A program made the position numbers and the translations under genes. Positions 1-6,035 of a DNA stretch of 7,415 bases are shown piece by piece. Position 1 is the first letter of the stretch. Each line of letters opens with the position of its first letter. The notes beneath the pieces are model-generated. The model was not told the origin of the DNA and did not search any database. It worked only from the letters and a program-made list of their open reading frames with translations. Source of the stretch: Acidobacteriota bacterium (GTDB taxonomy: Bacteria; Acidobacteriota; Thermoanaerobaculia; Multivoradales; JAHEKO01); the NCBI GenBank assembly GCA_006227875.1, contig SBFI01000096.1, forward strand, positions 1 to 7,415. The letters run 5' to 3'.

Positions 1-73
1 TGCCAACAAGCCGTGAGCTGGGGTGCAGCCGGCCCCCGGGTGGTTTACAATGCAAACAGTGGGGGGTGGGGCG
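1..73. other. Left window edge, upstream of the operon
   Basis: In the frame of the radical SAM gene there is a stop at 14-16, so the gene does not begin outside the window. The four codons before that stop (Ala-Asn-Lys-Pro) could be the end of an upstream gene, but this is too short to judge. G-rich runs at 38-43 and 60-71 may serve as ribosome binding sites. I see no recognisable promoter. Confidence 0.4.
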
Positions 74-166
74 ATGGCAAGGACCGGTTGGACCCGCCGC
101 AGATTCCTCAGCAGAAGCGCTGGTTGTGGTGCGGCTCTGGCGTGGAGCAGCTCCACGGCCTCAGCG
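74..166 (+). other. Twin-arginine (Tat) signal peptide coding segment of the radical SAM protein
   Basis: The first residues read MARTGWTRRRFLSR, matching the Tat consensus S/T-R-R-x-F-L. A moderately hydrophobic, Ala/Ser-rich stretch (AGCGAALAWSSSTASA) follows. A possible AxA cleavage site is ASA at residues 29-31, and LAA before Gln40 is an alternative. The Tat route exports folded, cofactor-loaded proteins, which would suit an Fe-S protein. The segment could also act as an uncleaved membrane anchor. Confidence 0.75.
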
Positions 167-1330
167 GGCTGGCTGACCCGGCTCGCAGCGCAAGAGAAGA
201 AAGCGCCCACACCCAGAGATCCCCTTGCCCGGCTCATCCGCCAGGCTCCCCGGGCCCGATACTGGATCTCGAGTACCACCGCCAAAACCCGGAGCGACTG
301 TCTGGGCTGTCACCAGGCTGCAGAGCTCGAAGTCGAGACCCCCCACGTCCACAAGCAGAAGGTGGTCAGGTGCCAACTTTGTGCTCAGGGCTGCACTATC
401 GAGGAAGGCGAGCGCGGACGCTGTCGGGCGCGGATGAATGTGGGTGGCGAGCTCCGGAGTCTGGTTTACGGACGGCCGGTGAGCGTGCATGTCGACCCGA
501 TCGAAAAGAAACCCTTTTACCACTTCCTGCCCGGCTCCATGGCCTTCTCCATGGCCACCTCCGGCTGTCCGCTGAGCTGCAAGTTCTGCCAAAACTGGGA
601 GATCTCACAGGCTCGGCCCGAGGACTATGACCCGCGGTTTGTCTCGCCCCGCGAGATCGTCCGCACGGCGGTCAAGCGGAATGCTCCCATTCTTGCCTAC
701 ACCTACAACGAGCCGACCGTCTTCACCGAGTATCTGACGGACATTGCCCGGCTCGGTCGGGATCAAAAGAGACGCTCGGTATTGGTGAGCTGCGGCTTCA
801 TGACCGAGGCACCGCTGACCGAGATGTGTCAGGTGCTGGACGCCATCAAGATCGACCTCAAGGGGTTCAGCCAGGACTTCTACCGCAACGTTTGTGGCGC
901 CGATTTGCAGCCGGTCCTACGCAGCATCAAGCAGGTCGCCAAAAACGGTACCCACCTCGAGCTCGTCAACCTGGTGGTGCCGACCCTCAACGACTCGCCC
1001 GCAATGATGACCGAGCTGGCCAAGTGGGTCGTCGGCGAAGTCGGTCCGAACGTGCCCGTTCACTTCACCCGCTTTCATCCCGACTACCAGCTACCGCATC
1101 TGCCACCGACGCCCGTCCCCACCTTGGAGCGGGCACGAGAGATTGCGATGAAGGAGGGAATGCACTTTGCCTACGTCGGCAATGTGCCGGGGCATCCCGG
1201 CAACCACACCTACTGTCCGGGCTGTGGCGAAATCGTCATCGAAAGAAGTGGCTTCTTCGTCGCCGGCATCAAGGTCGAGAAGGACCGCTGCAAGCTCTGC
1301 GATCACAAGATCGCCGGGGTCTGGAGCTGA
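74..1330 (+). CDS. amrS: AmmeMemoRadiSam system radical SAM enzyme, Tat-exported form
   Basis: Predicted 418-residue radical SAM protein of the AmmeMemoRadiSam (AmrS) family; the substrate of the family is not known to me. Seen: the 4Fe-4S/SAM motif CPLSCKFC (Cys165, 169, 172) followed by QNW; the preceding family block DPIEKKPFYHFLPGS (141-155); an N-terminal cysteine cluster (Cys100, 103, 107, 117); and C-terminal CPGC (381-384) and CKLC (406-409) pairs that look like metal ligands. Residues 1-99 are an extension: a twin-arginine signal (TRRRFLS, 7-13), a linker, then CLGCH (76-80), a c-type haem-like motif. The start is taken at ATG 74, behind a G-rich stretch; ATG 50 (behind GGTGG) and GTG 23 are in-frame alternatives that keep the Tat signal, and an in-frame stop lies at 14-16. 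It is followed 10 bases later by the Memo-AMMECR1 gene, the classical partners. Family assignment is firm; export is inferred from the signal. Confidence 0.93.
   Translation: MARTGWTRRRFLSRSAGCGAALAWSSSTASAGWLTRLAAQEKKAPTPRDPLARLIRQAPRARYWISSTTAKTRSDCLGCHQAAELEVETPHVHKQKVVRCQLCAQGCTIEEGERGRCRARMNVGGELRSLVYGRPVSVHVDPIEKKPFYHFLPGSMAFSMATSGCPLSCKFCQNWEISQARPEDYDPRFVSPREIVRTAVKRNAPILAYTYNEPTVFTEYLTDIARLGRDQKRRSVLVSCGFMTEAPLTEMCQVLDAIKIDLKGFSQDFYRNVCGADLQPVLRSIKQVAKNGTHLELVNLVVPTLNDSPAMMTELAKWVVGEVGPNVPVHFTRFHPDYQLPHLPPTPVPTLERAREIAMKEGMHFAYVGNVPGHPGNHTYCPGCGEIVIERSGFFVAGIKVEKDRCKLCDHKIAGVWS
299..313 (+). other. CxxCH (c-type haem-like) motif in the radical SAM extension
   Basis: Codons for Cys76-Leu-Gly-Cys79-His80 lie between the Tat signal and the conserved AmrS N-terminal cysteine cluster. 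CxxCH is the covalent attachment motif of cytochromes c and is used only outside the cytoplasm, which would agree with the Tat signal. No distal methionine or histidine ligand can be assigned from sequence alone. The same residues could instead bind zinc or an Fe-S cluster together with the nearby cysteines. Confidence 0.45.
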
Positions 1331-1340
1331 CCTTCGGGTA

Positions 1341-1391
1341 TTGCTCGCGGTTGCTGTTGTGATACTGCTGTCGGGCACTGCGGTCATTGCC
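1341..1391 (+). other. Probable Sec signal peptide of the Memo-AMMECR1 fusion
   Basis: The hydrophobic run LAVAVVILLSGTAVIA directly precedes ESGVRQPAVAGSFYP, where Memo homology begins, so it lies outside the conserved domain. Valine at -3 and alanine at -1 (VIA before Glu18) fit a signal peptidase I site. With the TTG 1341 start there is no basic residue in the n-region. An earlier start would bring in an arginine just before the hydrophobic core (ADLRVLLAV). The segment could alternatively be a membrane anchor. Confidence 0.6.
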
Positions 1392-2852
1392 GAAAGCGGT
1401 GTGAGGCAACCGGCGGTAGCCGGTAGCTTCTACCCCGCTGAACCGGCCAAGCTCGAGGCGGCCGTCAGAGCGTACCTCGAGGAGGCCGTCCCGCCGGCGG
1501 CGGCCCGTCCCCTCGTGCTGGTTGCTCCTCACGCCGGGTACATATTTTCCGGTCAGATCGCGGCCGATGCCTACAGACAGGCCATGGGCCATGACTATGA
1601 AGTCGTAGTCGTTTTAGGCACCAATCACACGGTCGCCGAGTTTCGCGGTGTATCCGTTCACACCGGACCCGGATATCGCACCCCGCTTGGGATGGTCGAG
1701 ACCGACCAGGAACTCGTGGAGCGCCTGCTGGCGGCAGAAGAAGCCGTTACCTTTTCGCCCGCGGTCCATGAGCGCGAGCACTCGGTCGAGGTACACCTGC
1801 CGTTTATCCAGGTGGCTTTTCCAAAAGCCAAGATCTTCCCGGCTGTGATCGGAACACCCGATCCGGATCTGTGTGCCCGGTTTGGCCGCACACTCGCCGA
1901 GGTTTTGAAAGACAAGAAGGCCTTGATCGTTGCCAGCTCCGACCTGTCGCACTATCCGGCCTACCAGGACGCCATTGCTTCCGACCTGACCACGCTTGGT
2001 GCCGTGACCCGGCTGGACCCGGTGGCACTGACCCGCGTACTCGGACGTCAGATGCGCACGGGGACCGAGGGTCTCGCGACTTGCGCCTGCGGCGAAGGAC
2101 CGGTGCGGGCCGCGATGGAGGCGGCCAAGCAGCTCGAGGCCATCACCGGCTCGATCGTCAGCTATGCCAACAGCGGTGACACGGCCGTCGGGGACCGTTC
2201 ACGGGTCGTGGGTTACGGGGCTCTGGCCTTTTATGACAGAGCGGTGGACGTCGCCCCGGGGCCGCGCTGGCTGCCCCACGACGGCGACCCCACGACGGCC
2301 CCGCTCAGCGCCGCCGAGCGCCAGGCGCTGCTCGCCTTTGCCCGGAGCTCGATCGAGCGTTACCTCGCCACTTCAACCGCCCCTTTGGCCCGCGGCTTTG
2401 TCCCATCACTCTGGCGCAAACAGGGTGTTTTTGTGACACTCGAGAAGGAGGGCCGGCTGCGTGGTTGTATCGGACATCGTCATGCCGATCGACCCCTGTG
2501 TCAGATCGTGGGCGGGATGGCCCTCCAAGCAGCCTTCAACGACAGTCGATTCCCGCCCGTGACCGCCGCCGAGATGACCGAGCTCGAGATCGAGATCTCG
2601 CTCCTGAGTCCTCTGACCCAGGTCAAGGGTGCGCGCGCCGTACGCCTCGGGCGGGACGGTGTTTTGCTCCGCAAGGCGGGGCGCGAGGCAGTCTTCTTAC
2701 CCCAGGTCGCCACCGAGCAGGGCTGGGATCGAGCTCAAATGATGGAGGCCCTCTGCCGCAAAGCAGGCTTACCTCCGGGTGACTGGCGGCAGGGCGCCGA
2801 GTTGTTTACCTTCCAGACCGAGTCCTTCAGCGAGTCGAAGCTGGGGCCCTAG
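1341..2852 (+). CDS. amrB/amrA: Memo-AMMECR1 fusion protein (AmmeMemoRadiSam proteins B and A)
   Basis: About 503 residues in two domains. The Memo domain (about 21-300) belongs to the class III extradiol dioxygenase-like fold and keeps the putative metal-site residues: His64 in APHAGY, His96 in GTNHT, EHSVEVHLPF (146-155), SSDLSHY (199-205) and Cys250 in CACGEGP, which correspond to His49, His81, Asp189, His192 and Cys244 of human MEMO1. After a short linker, the AMMECR1 domain (about 320-500) carries the signature LRGCIGH (373-379). Residues 1-17 (LAVAVVILLSGTAVIA) resemble a Sec signal with cleavage after VIA. The start is uncertain: TTG 1341 is the first usual start codon after the amrS stop; GGAG at 1323-1326 is rather far away; GTG 1359 would shorten the hydrophobic core; and GTG 1248 would give an Arg-rich N-terminus overlapping amrS. 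Domain identities are firm, start and export less so. Biochemical role unknown; probable partner of the upstream enzyme. Confidence 0.92.
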   Translation: MLAVAVVILLSGTAVIAESGVRQPAVAGSFYPAEPAKLEAAVRAYLEEAVPPAAARPLVLVAPHAGYIFSGQIAADAYRQAMGHDYEVVVVLGTNHTVAEFRGVSVHTGPGYRTPLGMVETDQELVERLLAAEEAVTFSPAVHEREHSVEVHLPFIQVAFPKAKIFPAVIGTPDPDLCARFGRTLAEVLKDKKALIVASSDLSHYPAYQDAIASDLTTLGAVTRLDPVALTRVLGRQMRTGTEGLATCACGEGPVRAAMEAAKQLEAITGSIVSYANSGDTAVGDRSRVVGYGALAFYDRAVDVAPGPRWLPHDGDPTTAPLSAAERQALLAFARSSIERYLATSTAPLARGFVPSLWRKQGVFVTLEKEGRLRGCIGHRHADRPLCQIVGGMALQAAFNDSRFPPVTAAEMTELEIEISLLSPLTQVKGARAVRLGRDGVLLRKAGREAVFLPQVATEQGWDRAQMMEALCRKAGLPPGDWRQGAELFTFQTESFSESKLGP

Positions 2853-2864
2853 CAACACCCAAGC

Positions 2865-5027
2865 GTGATTCTCTGGCTCATCGCCGTCGGCGTCCTCACC
2901 TTGCTGGGACAGGTCGTCCTGCTGCGGGAGCTGAACGTCGCTCTTTTCGGCAGCGAGCTCATCTACATCCTCGGTCTTGGAGTCTGGTTGCTGGGCACTG
3001 CCGCCGGGGCAGCGGCCGGCAGACGTGGATACCACCCCACGGCTCAACGGGTACGGCTGCTGTTCGTTGTCCTTTCTCTTCTTGTTCCTCTCTCGGTGGT
3101 GCTCGCTCGAGACCTCCGCATCCTGCTGGTTGGGGTGCCGGGTGCATATCCGCCCTTCTCCCGCCAACTCCTGGGAATGGCGATGGTGCTGCTGCCGGTC
3201 TCGGTGGTGGGTGGTCTTCTCTTCCAGTGGGTGGCCAAGCGGTATGTCCGCCACGGGAGGACACTTGCGGCCGCCTACGCCATCGAAAGTGCGGGCGCGC
3301 TGGTGGGAGGCATTCTGGCCACGGTCTTTCTCAGATGGGGCCTGCAGAACTTCACCGCAGCTCTCATCTGCTCCTGGCTGGCGTTGCTGGCCGCCGGTAC
3401 TCCCTGGCGCCGGGAGCGGCCGATCTGGTTGCCGCCCGTTCTGGGACTGGTGGGCACAGCGCTCTTGGTGGCGACACTCACGAGCGGGACCATCGACCGT
3501 CACATGACCGGCTGGAATCACCCAGGACTGTTGGTCACGCGCGACACCCCGTACAGCCGGGTGACGGTGACCGAGGCGGCCGAGCAACTGACCGTCTTCG
3601 AGAACGACGCCCTCGCCTTCGAAAGCCAGGGGACGGCCGCCGAGGAGTTTGCGCACCTGGCCGCGCTCCAGCACCCGAAGCCCGTGTCGGTGCTCGTGCT
3701 CGGCGGTGGCTTTGCCCAACTTGTCGAGGAGCTCTTGCGACATCGTCCTCGACGCATCGACTATGTCGAGCTCAACGAACAGCTACTCGAATTGGTGTCT
3801 TCCCACTTGCCGACAGACACCAGGCGCTCACTGGTCGACCCCTCGGTCCGGGTTCTGATCGAGGACCCACGCCGGTATCTCGACACCAGCGGCCACTACG
3901 ACCTGATTCTCATCGGCATGCCCGAGCCCGAGTCGGGCCAGGCAAACCGCTTCTACACCAGGGATTTCTTTGCTCGCTGCGCTGCCCGCCTCGAGCCGAA
4001 AGGAGTTCTCGCGTTGCGGCTGCGCGGGGCCGAGAACCTCTGGACACCACAGCTGATCCGGCGGACGGCCAGCATCCACCGCGCCTTGCTGGCCGTCTTT
4101 CCCAATGTCGTGGTCCTGCCCGGGACCACCAACATCATCCTGGCATCCGTCGAGCCGCTGCCAGGTGACCCCGATGTCCTGGCTGAAAGGCTCGAAGCGC
4201 GTGGTATCGATGCCCAGTTGGTTATCCCTCCTTACATCCGATACCTCTACACTAACGATCGCTTCTTCGAGATCGGCGAGAGCCTGGTCTCGGCGGATGC
4301 ACCTATCAACACCGACATCCGCCCGGTCTGCTACCAGTACACGTTGTTGATATGGCTGTCCAAGTTCTATCTCCCGATGGCATGGCTCGACCTGCCGACA
4401 CTGAACGCTCGCGAATTGATGCAGTCTCCTCTCTTCTGGGTCTTGGCCGCCACGGCGACCGCTCTGTTTCTCCTCGCCCGGCGTGGGCCCCTTGTGCGTC
4501 GGTCGATGCTGGCTGCTGTCGCCGGTTTTGTGGGAATGGTGCTGGAGACCGTGCTCATTCTCCACTACCAGACCGGCAGCGGCGTTCTCTATCAAGACCT
4601 CGGATTGCTCTTGACCATGTTCATGGCGGGCCTGGCTCTCGGTGCACTGGTCGCCGATAGGTGGGCGGCCACCGCAAAGGTCAAGCTGCCTTTCAATCGT
4701 GCGACTGGGATGCTTTTTCTCTGGTGCCTCGGCGTTGTCAGTGCGCTGCTCGGCTGGCTTCTGCAGGAGGGAATGGCGAGAGGCCTGGGCGCAACCTCAC
4801 TCCTGCTGTTGGCCTGCGGCTTCTTGGTGGCCGCGGTGTTTGCCTATGCCAGTCTCTACGGCAGACCCGACCAGCAACGCGCCGTCTCCCCTCTCTACGC
4901 GGCCGATCTTCTGGGCGGCTGTCTCGGAGCTCTGCTGGCGAGTCTCGTGCTCATACCCACCTTTGGCCTCGCCAGCTCGGCCCTGCTGATGGCCCTGGCC
5001 GCGCTGTTGGCGTTGCTGCTTGCCTGA
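2865..5027 (+). CDS. Membrane protein with central spermidine-synthase-like domain, catalytic Asp replaced
   Basis: 720-residue polytopic protein. I count about seven hydrophobic segments in residues 1-205, a soluble aminopropyltransferase/methyltransferase-like domain (about 210-500), and about seven more segments (about 520-720). The soluble domain has the nucleotide-binding loop VLGGGF (278-283), the acidic end of strand 2 (YVELNEQ, Glu302), DPRRYLD, and NRFYTRDFF, all typical of the spermidine synthase (SpeE) fold. However, the strand-4 motif reads LILIGMPEPE, so Gly351 and Glu354 stand where classical SpeE has the Asp residues of D-x-x-D-P. Polyamine synthesis is therefore doubtful; binding of SAM, decarboxylated SAM or a related ligand remains possible. 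The two membrane halves share motifs, suggesting duplication. The start is GTG 2865, 12 bases after the amrB/A stop with no clear Shine-Dalgarno sequence, so translation may be coupled. Its place in the operon suggests a role with the radical SAM system, but this is inference. Confidence 0.88.
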   Translation: MILWLIAVGVLTLLGQVVLLRELNVALFGSELIYILGLGVWLLGTAAGAAAGRRGYHPTAQRVRLLFVVLSLLVPLSVVLARDLRILLVGVPGAYPPFSRQLLGMAMVLLPVSVVGGLLFQWVAKRYVRHGRTLAAAYAIESAGALVGGILATVFLRWGLQNFTAALICSWLALLAAGTPWRRERPIWLPPVLGLVGTALLVATLTSGTIDRHMTGWNHPGLLVTRDTPYSRVTVTEAAEQLTVFENDALAFESQGTAAEEFAHLAALQHPKPVSVLVLGGGFAQLVEELLRHRPRRIDYVELNEQLLELVSSHLPTDTRRSLVDPSVRVLIEDPRRYLDTSGHYDLILIGMPEPESGQANRFYTRDFFARCAARLEPKGVLALRLRGAENLWTPQLIRRTASIHRALLAVFPNVVVLPGTTNIILASVEPLPGDPDVLAERLEARGIDAQLVIPPYIRYLYTNDRFFEIGESLVSADAPINTDIRPVCYQYTLLIWLSKFYLPMAWLDLPTLNARELMQSPLFWVLAATATALFLLARRGPLVRRSMLAAVAGFVGMVLETVLILHYQTGSGVLYQDLGLLLTMFMAGLALGALVADRWAATAKVKLPFNRATGMLFLWCLGVVSALLGWLLQEGMARGLGATSLLLLACGFLVAAVFAYASLYGRPDQQRAVSPLYAADLLGGCLGALLASLVLIPTFGLASSALLMALAALLALLLA

Positions 5028-5049
5028 AGTTGCGGCAGGGAAGGCGGCG
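5028..5049. other. Convergent gene junction, no clear terminator
   Basis: Only 22 bases separate the stop codons of the membrane protein (plus strand) and the six-segment membrane protein (minus strand). Short stems of 4-5 pairs can be drawn here (for example TGCC/GGCA, and GCGGC/GCCGC extending to about 5063), but none is long or followed by a T-run on either strand. Transcription of the two blocks must end inside the opposite gene or by a factor-dependent route. Confidence 0.6.
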
Positions 5050-6021
5050 TCAGCCGGTGCCGCGGAATTCGAGCGTCCGGCGCCGGCCGAACAGATCGTA
5101 GAGCGCCAGCTGCGAGCCGTAGAACGTCAGTCGCAGGATGAGCCTCGCCACCAAATAGACCTGTCCGAGGACGAACACCAGCAGAACGCTGGTCCAGGTC
5201 GACTGGCCGGTCCCCGGTCCAAACCAGAGATAAATCAGTGGCAGCAGCAGCGCCACCAGTGCCAGAGCGTAGTAGACACCAAACGTTCTCAGCGGATGAG
5301 TGACCACAAAGACCAAGCCGCGAAAGCTCGCCAGCAACATGCTCCGACGACGCTCACGCACGGTGGCGATCTTGGCGTAGTCGAAGATCATGTTGACCAG
5401 ACCGAGTAGAAAGAGAATCCCCAGGGCGCCCAGCAGATTCCAAAACAACACCGTCCTCTCGACCGTGACGTCCCTGGTGGCCTCCTCGATCCAGGGAAAG
5501 AGCCACCGCGCCAACCTGTAGACCCCGTAGTACAAGACGCCGGAGATCACCACCAGACGCAGGAAGCGAAACCAGTACTCGGCTCCCCCGCTCAGGAACA
5601 GACCCAGCTGGAAGCGGTCCGGGCCACGGGCGAAGTGATCCAGCACACCGGCCAACATCAGCGACCAGATGAGTATGTAGGCGACACCCAAAGCCACCAG
5701 GGCGCGATCGACCTCGAACAGCCGGCCGCTGAACCACGCCTCGACATTGTCCAGAAACATCGCCCTGCTGACTGCGGTCGCCGTGAGGCTCTTCTCGAAC
5801 TTGGAGGCCTGATCTCGAAACTCGCCCAGCCAGCCGAGGTCCAGCTCGATCAGCAGGTCCTGATACGCCAGGCTCGGGCCGATCTGAGTGCGGATCGACT
5901 CCCCCATCATGACCGCTGCCGGCAGAGCGATGACGATCGTTACCAGCCACAACCAGACCAGCATCTTCGGCCACGAGACCGAGAAGTTGAGCCCACGCAT
6001 CAATACTCGGAGAATGGTCAC
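5050..6021 (-). CDS. Six-segment integral membrane protein, family not recognised
   Basis: 323 residues with about six hydrophobic segments: 20-39, 108-127, 153-170, 190-212, 249-267 and 278-297. Segment 1 is followed by a roughly 65-residue mixed, charged stretch (41-106) that probably lies on one side of the membrane. After segment 4 comes a conspicuous basic patch, DYAKIATVRERRRSMLLASFRG, likely cytoplasmic by the positive-inside rule. I see no catalytic motif, transporter signature or nucleotide-binding loop, and do not assign a function. The start is taken at GTG 6021 because a purine-rich GGGGGGAGAGG lies just upstream; ATG 6000 is the alternative, and in-frame ATGs further upstream (6099, 6087) would overlap the peptidase gene. 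It lies 14 bases after the M1 peptidase stop on the same strand, so the two are probably cotranscribed. A helper or anchor for the peptidase is possible but not shown. Confidence 0.82.
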   Translation of the reverse strand: MTILRVLMRGLNFSVSWPKMLVWLWLVTIVIALPAAVMMGESIRTQIGPSLAYQDLLIELDLGWLGEFRDQASKFEKSLTATAVSRAMFLDNVEAWFSGRLFEVDRALVALGVAYILIWSLMLAGVLDHFARGPDRFQLGLFLSGGAEYWFRFLRLVVISGVLYYGVYRLARWLFPWIEEATRDVTVERTVLFWNLLGALGILFLLGLVNMIFDYAKIATVRERRRSMLLASFRGLVFVVTHPLRTFGVYYALALVALLLPLIYLWFGPGTGQSTWTSVLLVFVLGQVYLVARLILRLTFYGSQLALYDLFGRRRTLEFRGTG

Positions 6022-6024
6022 GAT

Positions 6025-6035
6025 CCTCTCCCCCC
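6025..6035 (-). promoter_or_regulatory. Ribosome binding site deciding the GTG 6021 start
   Basis: Read on the minus strand, GGGGGGAGAGG sits between the peptidase stop codon (6038-6036) and GTG 6021. The GGAG core ends six bases before the GTG. It is the best Shine-Dalgarno sequence I see in the window and supports the short form of the downstream membrane protein. Confidence 0.7.

Noticed and set aside
1167..1340. Upstream extension of the Memo-AMMECR1 frame to ATG 1167
   Set aside because: The added residues are Ser/Thr/Arg-rich, have no Memo homology and overlap the conserved C-terminal CPGC/CKLC region of amrS, so they are probably not translated in this frame.
2769..3743. 324-codon open frame on the minus strand opposite the membrane protein
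   Set aside because: Its translation is rich in Arg, Gln, His and Pro with no domain motif, and it lies antisense to a gene with clear membrane segments. It is typical of a high-GC shadow frame.
3828..4595. 255-codon minus-strand frame inside the SpeE-like gene
   Set aside because: No recognisable motif or ribosome binding site; the opposite strand carries the NRFYTRDFF domain and membrane segments, so this is a shadow.
2865..5027. Calling this gene a spermidine synthase (speE)
   Set aside because: The catalytic aspartate position is glycine and the domain sits between two large membrane bundles, so the enzyme name would overstate the evidence.
5020..5065. Possible bidirectional terminator at the convergent junction
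   Set aside because: Only 4-5 base-pair stems with long loops and no T-run on either strand.
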